Source: Dromiciops gliroides (Eukaryota > Chordata > Mammalia > Microbiotheria > Microbiotheriidae). Taken from it: a stretch of DNA of 64,000 nt. The translations under genes and the position numbers were made by a program. The stretch lies in the NCBI RefSeq assembly GCF_019393635.1, contig NC_057861.1:77135327-77199326 (forward strand), read 5' to 3'. Within the stretch, counting starts at the first letter, position 1. Every line of letters begins with the position of its first letter. Under the pieces are notes generated by a model. The model saw only the letters and a program-made list of their open reading frames with translations. It did not search any database and was not told where the DNA came from. This document shows, in pieces, positions 55,754 through 64,000 of this stretch.

Positions 55754-55900
55754 GGGGCAGCTAGGTGGCGCATTGGATAAAGCACTGGCCTTGGATTCAG
55801 GAGGACCTGAGTTCAAATCCAGCCTCAGACACTTAACTAGCTGTGTGACCCTGGGCAAGTCACTTAACCCTCATTGCCCTGCAAAAAACAAAACAAAACA
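55754..55900 (+). repeat. WSINE1-type SINE, subfamily A (second of a stacked pair)
   Basis: Right flank is aaatacact followed by L1 text. The shared aaatacact marks the original target. This copy is the older of the two. Confidence 0.92.
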
Positions 55901-56189
55901 AAAATACACTGATCTGCATTCAGACTCTATCCGTTCCTTCACAGTTGTTGATCATACACTATTGCTGTTACTGTATACAATATTCTGGTGCTGTTCACTT
56001 TACTTTGCATCAGTTCATATAAGTCTGCCAAGGTTTTTCTGAGAGCATCCCTACTCATCATTTCTTATAGCACAATAGTATTCCATTACAATCATATACC
56101 ACAACACATTTTCTTAATCAGTGGCTTGCAACCTAGTGTCATTCTTAACTCCTCACTTTTACCCTACATATCAGTCTGTTTTCTTTTTC

Positions 56190-56338
56190 TTCTTCTTTTT
56201 TTTTTTGGTGAGGCAATTGGGGTTAAGTGACTTGCCCAGGGTCACACAGCTAGTAAGTATCAAGTGTCTGAGGCCAGATTTGAACTCTGGTCTCCTGAAT
56301 GGACCAGTACTCTATCTACTGCACCACCTAACTGCCCC
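56190..56338 (-). repeat. WSINE1-type SINE, antisense, subfamily B, shortened
   Basis: Duplication cagtctgttttc / ccaatctgttttc. A few bases of the head are lost. Confidence 0.9.
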
Positions 56339-56949
56339 CTCCAATCTGTTTTCAAGTCTTGTCATGTCCACCTTCAAAACATTTCTTGTGTACGTTCCCT
56401 TATTGCCACTAGCACCCCACCACCATGGTTTTAGGCCCTCATCCCCTTATACCTGCCTGCTGGTTAGTTGCCCTTTCCTCAGTCTATCCTCTACTGACCT
56501 GCCAGCATGAGTTTCCTAAAGCTCAGCAGGTCTGACCACACCACTTACTTCTCTACTCCATAAACTCTGGTGGCTAAAAGGCCTCTCTTTGGCATTTACA
56601 GTCTTTCACAACTTGGCCCTGTCTTATTTTTCCATCTTTTTGTACTTGATTCCTGTCTTCATACTCCATGATGCAGCTCCATGGGTACTCTTGCTGTCCC
56701 TTGTGCACACCACTCCATCCCTCTCTTCTGGGCCTTTTCAGTGGCTCTTTTCCATGCCTCCACTACATTCCTCACCTTTGCCTCCCAGCTTCCCTAGCTT
56801 CCATCAGGGCTCAGCTCAAATTCCAGCTTCTATAAGAGGCCTTTTCTGACTCCTCCTCACATACCCTTCTCTAGACTAGTACCTTCCCTCCAAGATTGCC
56901 TTCCAAATTTACTGTATATATCTTTACAGTTGTTTAAAATTTGAACCCC

Positions 56950-57092
56950 GCTAGGTGGCACAGTGGATAAAGCACTGGCCTTGGACTCAGGAGTACCTGA
57001 GTTCAAATCCAGCCTCAGACACTTGACACTAGCTGTGTGACCCTGGGAAAGTCACTTAACCCTCATTGCCCCCCCCCAAAAAAGGCAACAAT
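56950..57092 (+). repeat. WSINE1-type SINE, subfamily A, 5'-trimmed
   Basis: Starts at gctagg, missing about four bases. Perfect 14-bp duplication aaaatttgaacccc. Confidence 0.92.
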
Positions 57093-57247
57093 AAAATTTG
57101 AACCCCTTGAAGTCAGGCAGTACTTAACACTGTGCCTGAGTTGCAAGTAAGTGTTTAATCAGGGTTTGTTGATTTAATCAGGCCTTTCTGATCTAATGTA
57201 AGCTGTCAGAAGTTAGATTTATTTCATTTAAAAAGTATAGTTTTTGA

Positions 57248-57391
57248 GGGGCAGCTAGGTGGCGCAGTGGATAAGGCACTGGACCTGAATTCAGGAGGAC
57301 CTGAGTTCAAATCTGGCCTCAGACACTTGACACTTACTAGCTGGGTGACCTTGGGCAAGTCACTTAACCCTCATTGTCCTGCCCAAAAAAA
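57248..57391 (+). repeat. WSINE1-type SINE, subfamily A
   Basis: Duplication aaaagtatagtttt on both sides. Confidence 0.92.
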
Positions 57392-57399
57392 AGTATAGT

Positions 57400-57635
57400 T
57401 TTCTTGCAGGATGCCTTTGCCAAACCCTTTTCATTCCAGTGCCTTCCTCTGTTAATTACTTCCTATTTATCCTATATAAAGCTTGCTTTGTATATATTTG
57501 TTTGCATGTTGTCTCTCCCATTAGATTAAAAGCTCCTGTCTTTTGCCTCTTTTTGGATCCCCAGCACTTAGCCTGGTGCCTGGCATGTAGTCGGCATTTA
57601 AATGTTTGTGGATTGATCGATTAATTGATTGGCAG
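57400..57635 (+). repeat. L2 LINE 3' tail
   Basis: 'ttccagtgccttcctctgtt', 'cattagattaaaagctcctg' and 'gcctggtgcctggcatgtag'. Confidence 0.65.
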
Positions 57636-57899
57636 TCATCTCTGTTCCTTTTTGGCTCACCTCTCCTACAACCACCACAGGCAGCAAGATTGACTCGTAT
57701 TGCTGAATTACATTCTACTGGCATGGAATATCATGTCTTTCTTGTGTGTAGACAGATAGATGACAGTAAACTTAACTAAGACACATGCACACATACTTGA
57801 GGCCAGGCCCATGGCCATGCTATGGCTCAGCCCTTACCCCTTAGTCTTTTTTCCTCCTCTTTTAAATGGTAATTATGATCCTTGTACTAGAAGAAAGGA

Positions 57900-58135
57900 A
57901 TAAGCATTTACATAGTACTTACTACTGTGTGCTAGGCCCTGTACTAAGTGCTTTTAGCAAACATTAATTCATTTGATTCTCATAACAAATTTTGCAGTTG
58001 AGGAAACTGAGGCAAACAGAGGTTAAGGGATTTGCCCAAGGTCACATAGTAAGTGTCTGAGCCTGGATTTGAATTCAAATCATTCTGACTCTAGGCCTAG
58101 TGTTCTAAGCTACTCTGCCATCCGCTGCCTTGCAC
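57900..58135 (-). repeat. MIR element, antisense
   Basis: 'gaggaaactgaggcaaacag' and 'ttgcccaaggtcacatagta' in MIR order. Confidence 0.65.
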
Positions 58136-58287
58136 TAGCTCAATTCTAGGGTGGTTTGAGAACGTTTTAATGAATCTTTATATGTTATGGAAATGTGAGC
58201 TATTGTTTTATTATTAAATCAGTTATACAAATATAATCCCTTAGCCACAGATCACATTGCTATGAAACTTTCAGCATTATGGAGTTT

Positions 58288-58434
58288 TGGGGTTTTTTTG
58301 TGGGGCAATGAGGATTAAGTGACTTGCCCAGGATCACACAGCTAGTAAGTGTCAAGTGTCTGAGGTCAGATTTGAACTCAGGTACTCCTGAATCTTGGGC
58401 TGATGCTTTATCCACTGCGCCACCTCACTGCCCC
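58288..58434 (-). repeat. WSINE1-type SINE, antisense, subfamily A
   Basis: Duplication cagcattatggagtttt / cagcattatggaatttt. Confidence 0.92.
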
Positions 58435-58629
58435 AGCATTATGGAATTTTACCAATTGCCTTGAGAGGTAAATAGTGCAGAAATTATTTTCCTCATTTTA
58501 CAGATGAGGAAAGTGGGGATCAAAGAAATTTCATGTCTATGATTGCACTTTTAAGGCTTGGAGCCAGCATTCAGATCTAAGTCTCCTGATGCCTAGGATT
58601 TTCTATACTGCTTTCACACTGGAATAGAA

Positions 58630-59210
58630 AAAGACCTGGGGGTATTGGTAGGCTTCAAGTGCAGTATGAATCAGTAGTGTGATGTGGCACACACAAGAGC
58701 AAATGCATCAAAAGCTGGATTTTTAAAAAACAACAACCTGGTGACCAGATGGGGGAGGTAAGAGACTTTCTGTCTTCTGCCCCTAGATCACATCTTTTTT
58801 GTCTTCAGTTCCAGGCATCACATCTTAGGAAGAACATTGAAAGTATGAAGTTTATCAAGAGGATAGTGAGAAGATCACTTATGAACCATGAGTGGTCTAA
58901 GGAACCAGCAATGGTTAACTTGCAGAAGAGATTTAGAGAGCTGTGGTAGTCATGTGTAGATATATGAATGACTTTCAGTGTGGAAGGAGGGGTTAGATTT
59001 GCACTATTTCTCACCAAGGTTATAGTTAAGTCCAAGTGAATAGAAGTGACAGAAAAGCAGGTTTAGCCAGGATGTAGGGAAGAAGCTCTCTAGCAATAAG
59101 AGCTATTCAAATGGGGGTGATTTAATGACCATTTATTGTGTGAAAGGATTCTGGTTGGTCTATATGCCATCTAGGGTTCCTTTCTGCCCTGAGAGCCTTT
59201 GATTCTCTTA
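58630..59210 (+). repeat. L3/CR1 LINE, 3' coding part and tail
   Basis: 'aagacctgggggtattggta' is the conserved 'DLGVLV'-type end of the L3/CR1 ORF. It continues through 'ctggttggtctatatgccat' to 'ccctgagagcctttgattct'. Confidence 0.65.
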
Positions 59211-59560
59211 CCAGCCTTGAAGAGATTAAATTAATCTCTCTGGTCCCTCCTAGTTCTCATAATCTCTGAGTGTAAGGAACTAACATTCCCATTGAGGAAG
59301 TGAGATTTTAAAATAATAATAATAAAATCCTGAAATAACGCTATGCCCAAATTGGGGTAGGTGTTGTTAATAAGTGCTGGTGGAATTTGAAGAAGGGAAG
59401 CATCAATGTAGACCAGAGCACCCAGGACATTTTCCTGGAAGAAGTGAAACTTGAGCGAAACCCTAAAGGCTCAATAGGATTTGAATAGGCAGAAACAGGA
59501 GAGGGAATAAAAGCTCAAGAAAGACCTGTCCTCTTTGCATACTCTATGTTTTATGAGGAT
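59211..59560. other. Unassigned; partly antisense L2-like
   Basis: 59.44-59.52 kb is weakly like antisense L2. No gene. Confidence 0.35.
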
Positions 59561-59694
59561 ACCTGCCAATTCTTCTATTTTCCCCCCTTTAGAATATTAG
59601 CTACAGGCCTACATCAACGGTTACCTGTTGGAATATTTCAAATGGATGTCCCAGAAACATCTTAAACTCAGCATGTCCAAAAGTGAACTTATTG

Positions 59695-59830
59695 GGGGCA
59701 GCTAGGTAGTAGCACAGTGGACAAAGCAACAGCCCTGGATTCAGGAGGACCTGAGTTCAAATCCCACCTCAGACACTTGACACTTGCTAGCTGTGTGACC
59801 CTGGGCAAGTCACTTACCCCTCATAAAAAA
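59695..59830 (+). repeat. WSINE1-type SINE, subfamily A, short tail
   Basis: Duplication gtgaacttatt / ttgaactcatc is imperfect. The last 10 bases of the body are missing. Confidence 0.88.
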
Positions 59831-60545
59831 ATTGAACTCATCTTTCCCTGCAAACCCTCCCTCTTCCAGACTTCCCTAGTTTTGCTGAAGATGCCACCAT
59901 CTTTCCAGTTTCCCAGATTCCTTATATCGGCATTACCTTGGACCCCTCATTCTCTCTTCACCTACCAATCAATCACTTGCCAAAGCTTGCTGTTTTTACC
60001 TTCACAGTATCTCTCACATTTGCCCCTCTCTCTTTACTTACATTGTAGTTCAGCTCCTCATTATCTCTAACCTAAATTATTGCAACAGCCTCCTAATTGG
60101 CCTCCTTGCCTTGTTTCTTTCCCTTCTAGTTCATCACTACTGTCAAAGCAATTTTCTTTAAGCACATATCTGACCATGCAACTCCTCTACTCAGTCCATG
60201 ACCTCTGGGATAAAATATGAACTTGACCTTTAAAGCTCTATGTAGTCTGCCCCCAACCTGGCTTTCCAATCTCATTAGACATTACTTTTCCTTGAGCACT
60301 CTGATTGAGCCAAACAGGTTCCTACTCCATCTTCTGTCTCCATGCCTGTATGCTGGCTATCCCCTGGTTTGTAATGCACTCTTTTCTTACTGTTGCCTCA
60401 TAAGAGACCTTCCCTTCCTTTAAGATATAATTCAGTAACCATCTTCTGCATGAAGCCTTTCCTGGTTCCACAGCTTCTAGTACCTTCCCTCCCAAACTAC
60501 CTTGTATTTAACTATGTATATGTTTTCACTTTATATTCTCATTTT

Positions 60546-60585
60546 CTCTCTCTCTCTCTCTCTCTCGATATATATATATATATAT
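60546..60585. repeat. (TC)n(TA)n microsatellite
   Basis: About 10 TC units run into about 9 TA units. Confidence 0.95.
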
Positions 60586-60745
60586 GTTTGGGGTTTTTTA
60601 CACACTTGTCTCCTCCATTCAAATGGATGCTTCTTGGCAGTAGTGATTGTTTCAGTGTTTGTATTTGTATCCCCAAGTGGCTAGCACAGTGTTTGGCATA
60701 CACTAGGCATTTAATAAGTACTTTGTGATTGATGGGTTCAGGTTA

Positions 60746-62402
60746 GGGACTGGGCCTCCTCTCACAGTAAGAATTCCATCCTCCTTAAGATGCCTAAGCA
60801 GGGTCATAAGATCACAGAGAATATTTGCTGGGGATGACCTCTAGACTATATAGTATGCTATCTCTTTAATGAGACCTGGAAGAATTCTGGTGATGAGAAA
60901 CACTGACTCTGCACTTTACTGCTTTTCTCACCATGTGTAAGGTTCTCCTGGTGTATCAGGGCTAGTACCCTAGTTTGTGTGGCTATGTGTATGGCATGTG
61001 GGTGGGTGTATGGCCTTGCTGAGACTAAGTTTTTCTGTTAGTCTCTGTTCTTCCATAAGAAAACATAGTTCTTTAAGGACAGTAGTTCAAGGACCTTTCC
61101 CTTTGAATTTTAAATTGTTTTGTAGACCTTGAGATTGTCTGAAATGCCAAATTCCTTGGCTAAAATATACTGCTGAATTGGTGCCAATATTTGGTGTATT
61201 GTGAATTTGTTAGCACTTGGTAGTAGACTAGGTGTGCTCCAGGGGTCAATACCCAAAGGTACTATGGAGGTAGCAGTCATTCTTCTGGTCAATCTAGGGA
61301 AGCAGAACACTCTAGGCCAAATTAAACAATTACTGCCTCATTTTTTGTAGGGACTGACCTTGGTCCACAACAGGGACATCAACCTAAGCTCTGACTTCAG
61401 GGGCAGGGACCAGGATTTGAAGGCAAAGAGATATGGAAATTTTCTATTCCTTTTCCTTTGTATCCTCTCCTCAGTTTAGCTCTTCACAGTGATTATCTTC
61501 CAAAATTTTTCCCCAAGGTTTTCATCCTCTCTAGCATCACTTGGGTCACAGTCTGAGAACTTATTTTTCAAAATGGAGTTCATTAGGAACAGCATATCCA
61601 TAGAGCAGTTATACTTCATTTCTTCAAGGTGTGGTGGGGCCACACCTTGAAAGCCCAGTGGTACAGGAAATGAAGTCCTAAGCTTAAATAAAGATCCTCG
61701 CATCAGCAGAACTATTAAGCTTTAGCCTGCCACTTTTGAAGAGTGGCCAATCCCAGCCCATTCCTTTCTGCTACCTCTTCTGGTTAAATAATCTTGTTCC
61801 TCTTGACCTTCCCTTCCACAGCTTCTTTTCTATCTCATGGCCATCTTTGTGATACAGTCTAGGGACTCTTTCCCTCTGAAGTTGGAAGAGCCCAGCTGTG
61901 ACCCACATGCTCTTTTGGGGAGGATTAGGGGTGGGGTAAAATAGGGGATGGGAGCCCCACAGCAACCTTCCTTCCAGGCATAAACCTTGTGTAGTACATA
62001 GATTGGTCTGATCAGCAGAGAATGTTTTCCTTTTTACTCCTTCATTTGGATTATTGATTTGGGTCCGTTAGATTCTTGGTATTAAGGGGATTTTCCCTAC
62101 CCAAGCCAAAGAGTTGCTATTTTTGAGACATTGTCTACTTGAGAGCACCACTTAGGCATCTTATAGCAGGAGAGGCCTTTGGGGGCTTGCTTTGGCCTTT
62201 AACCTCTTAACATTTTTACCGGTGACCTGTCTGATGAGATGGGAGAGAGTATAGCCTTTGACTGACTTTTAATAACTAATTCTTCCTGCCCCCAAAACAC
62301 CCTGTGTTGGAAGGGACCTCAAAAAGGTTATCTGAGCCAGCCTTCTGGAAGTGAACATGTGGTATTATCTCCTGTTTTAAAGATAAAACAATTGAGAAGA
62401 GA
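60746..62402. other. No recognised gene
   Basis: The longest stretch free of obvious repeats in the right-hand half. Open frames of 60-75 codons show no domains. A short inverted repeat (aaggtgtggtgggg ... ccacacctt at about 61626-61648) is visible. It may be intron of the gene starting at 47.27 kb. Confidence 0.4.
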
Positions 62403-62570
62403 GGGGCAGCTAGGTGGCTCAGTGGATAGAGCACCGGCCCTGGAGTCAGGAGGACCTGAGTTCAAATCCGGCCTCACACACTTAACACTTGCTAGCTGTG
62501 TGACCCTGGGCAAGTCACTTAACCCCAATTGCCTCACTAAAAAAACAAAACAAAACCAAAAAACCAAAAC
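62403..62570 (+). repeat. WSINE1-type SINE, subfamily B
   Basis: Perfect 15-bp duplication acaattgagaagaga at 62387-62401 and from 62571. Long A/CA tail. Probably young. Confidence 0.95.
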
Positions 62571-63432
62571 ACAATTGAGAAGAGAAGCTTCCTTCCTGAA
62601 GAAGTCCAGGGAGTGCATCCTGGGCTGGAACTGTTCCCTACAACCCCTTCCCACCCAACTTACCTCCTCTTCTTTGGGCTTCAGTAGGAAGATATCTTTG
62701 TTATGACTTCATCAAAAATTGGGTGCTTTATGTGAGTCACATCTCAGGTGCTGTGGGGGGTAGGGATACAAAAGAACAAACAGTCTCCTGCTCTTAAAGA
62801 ATTTACAGCTTAGCCAGGGATGCAAAACCTAGAGATCTGAAACACATAGTCAGCAATCTCAGGCAGCAGAAATGCTGTGACAAGTTCATGATAAAAACAG
62901 CAGACATTTATATGGTGCTTTAAGGTTTACAAAGTGCTTGGCCCTCAGCTTTTTTCTCTTTAGCTAGAAGAGCTGCTTTTGAGAGAGTTCAGCTTTTCAT
63001 AGTTCATCCTCAGTGTTCTTGCTCCCATCCCCCTGTATTGTGTACAGTTGTCATGGTTTGGGGAGGGCTAATAGATGACAACTTGCCATGTTCTCACCAC
63101 AGACCTACCCCCGCTTTTACAGATAAGAAAACCAAGGTCCAAAAAGGTTTAGTGGTCGTCAAAGTTACACAGCTATTAAGTGGAAGACTGCAGCTTCAAA
63201 CACACTTCGGATGATATCCATTGGATCATAGACATTGGCCTGGAAGAGGCCTCTGGGGCCATCTAATCCAGCTCACTGTCTTCTAACTCCTACACCCAGG
63301 ATTCTTTCCATTACACCATATTCTGCATAGCTGTGCAAAGACACCTATGATACAGGACAGACTGGGAGTACCAAAAGAGAGGCACAAATTAAATGCCATG
63401 ATAGTTCAGAAAAGGGGAGGGATCACTTTCTT
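62571..63432. other. No recognised gene; MIR fragments
   Basis: 62.89-63.30 kb contains MIR-like antisense pieces ('ggtgctttaaggtttacaaa', 'gataagaaaaccaaggtcca'). Confidence 0.4.
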
Positions 63433-63584
63433 TTTTTTTTTTTTTTTTAGTGAGGCAATTGGGGTTAAGTGACTTGCCCAGGGTCACACAGCTAGTAAGT
63501 GTTAAGTGTCTGAGGCTGGATTTGAACTCAGGTACTCCTGAATCCAAGGCCGGTGCTCTATCCACTGCGACACCTAGCTGCCCC
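63433..63584 (-). repeat. WSINE1-type SINE, antisense, subfamily B
   Basis: Duplication gatcactttct / gattactttct. Confidence 0.92.
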
Positions 63585-64000
63585 GAGATTACTTTCTACT
63601 GGAGAGATCAGATAAAGATTTGTGTCCTCACTGAAGTAAGAAGCTAAGGCATCTGCTCCAAGTGTAAGAGTTGGGGGGTTTAGGATAGAGGTTTAAAATT
63701 TGCTTTGGGAAGTAGGATGTAGAGTCACTAAGAGCAGAGTAGGGCTATTGAGCAACAGCAGACTGAAGTAACAAATATTAGTGAGTGCAATCAGCTTGAT
63801 TTTGTGATTATAGTAGAGTAGAGGGAGATGAGGGATGGGACAAGGAATTAGAGGTAATGATTAAGGCAGAGTAGTGTGATTGAAAGTGGGAGAGGTGGAA
63901 AGATGGGAAGATGTAGTTAGAGTGGAATTTCAAAATTCCAGGTGTTAGATGTAGTTTAATTCCATGAGGTATTCCAGTGAGTTCCAAATTGTGACTCTGC
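63585..64000. other. No recognised gene
   Basis: Purine-rich unassigned sequence, possibly antisense LINE. Confidence 0.35.

Larger units (their letters stand above)
55341..56110 (-). repeat. L1 LINE 3' end, antisense, split by two SINEs
   Basis: 'ctcaattacatgtaaaaaca', 'gagaaggcaagcaattttat' and 'gcatatttgcatattagcat' precede the SINE pair. 'gatctgcattcagactctat', 'agtctgccaaggtttttctg' and 'cttatagcacaatagtattc' follow it, ending near the ORF2 terminus. The L1 reads right to left. Confidence 0.75.
56111..57190 (+). repeat. L2 LINE 3' part, split by two SINEs
   Basis: 'gcaacctagtgtcattctta', 'atgagtttcctaaagctcag', 'tttgaaccccttgaagtcag' and the end 'taagtgtttaatcagg'. SINEs at 56190 and 56950 interrupt it. 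Confidence 0.7.
59570..60745 (+). repeat. L2 LINE 3' part, split by a SINE
   Basis: 'acatcttaaactcagcatgt', 'aattattgcaacagcctcct', 'ctttaaagctctatgtagtc' and the end 'gtggctagcacagtgtttgg', 'aataagtactttgtgattga'. A TC/TA microsatellite at 60546-60585 grew near its end. Confidence 0.75.

Noticed and set aside
1193-63584. tRNA genes
   Set aside because: A-box-like (tggcgcagtgga) and B-box-like (gagttcaaatcc) motifs lie in every SINE head, but none folds into a complete tRNA. They are SINE promoters.
1193-63584. CRISPR-like array of regularly repeated sequence
   Set aside because: Copies are dispersed, in both orientations, diverged, and carry A tails and target duplications. They are retrotransposons.
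1851-63647. Recurrent open frames reading around 'RQLGLSDLPRVTQLVSVKC' or 'DSGGPEFKSGLRHLTLTSC'
   Set aside because: They recur because both strands of the SINE are open for about 40 codons. They are translations of WSINE, not a protein family.

Overview
The window looks like nuclear DNA from an Australian-type (australidelphian) marsupial. About 55 copies of one short tRNA-headed SINE of the WSINE1/WALLSI kind lie in both orientations. They sit among older mammalian repeats: L2 and L3/CR1 LINEs, L1 3' ends, MIR/CORE-SINEs of the MAR1 and THER type, small hAT-type elements and solo LTRs. No bacterial, organellar or viral-genome organisation is present. The clade assignment rests on recognising the SINE by eye and should be read as probable.

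Only one gene can be read completely: a riboflavin transporter of the SLC52 family, best matched to SLC52A2, on the + strand. It has a CpG-rich promoter and non-coding first exon at about 8.0-8.18 kb. Four coding exons follow (9431-9557, 9712-10630, 10806-10929, 11040-11252), giving 460 residues, and a poly(A) signal lies at 11323. About 4.3 kb around it (7.45-11.79 kb) contains no SINE, LINE or LTR that I can recognise. The neighbours expected from human (FBXL6 head-to-head upstream, ADCK5 downstream) are not visible.

A second CpG island at 46.75-47.35 kb probably starts another + strand gene. A short candidate first exon ends at a good splice donor at 47276/47277, but no later exon is recognisable, so the gene is unnamed. 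A decayed tandem repeat follows directly in the putative intron.

The rest is layered repeats. 0-7.4 kb: L2, L3/CR1, a hAT-type mini-element and SINEs. 11.8-35.9 kb: solo LTRs (11.8, 22.5, 34.9 kb), L2/L1 pieces, a Ty3/gypsy reverse-transcriptase fossil (about 28-28.9 kb, minus strand), microsatellites and many SINEs. 36-43.4 kb: one old L2 split by six SINE, LINE and LTR insertions. 43.4-47 kb: more L2 plus the second copy of a 160-bp identical direct repeat. 47.4-64 kb: an L3/CR1 block carrying a hAT-type insert, L2 3' ends and SINEs.

I did not find an undescribed functional system. The most unusual features are structural: the 160-bp identical repeat, a 3.2-kb segment bounded by hybrid SINE ends and one 15-bp duplication, two SINEs stacked at one target site, and two SINE subfamilies separated by linked differences.
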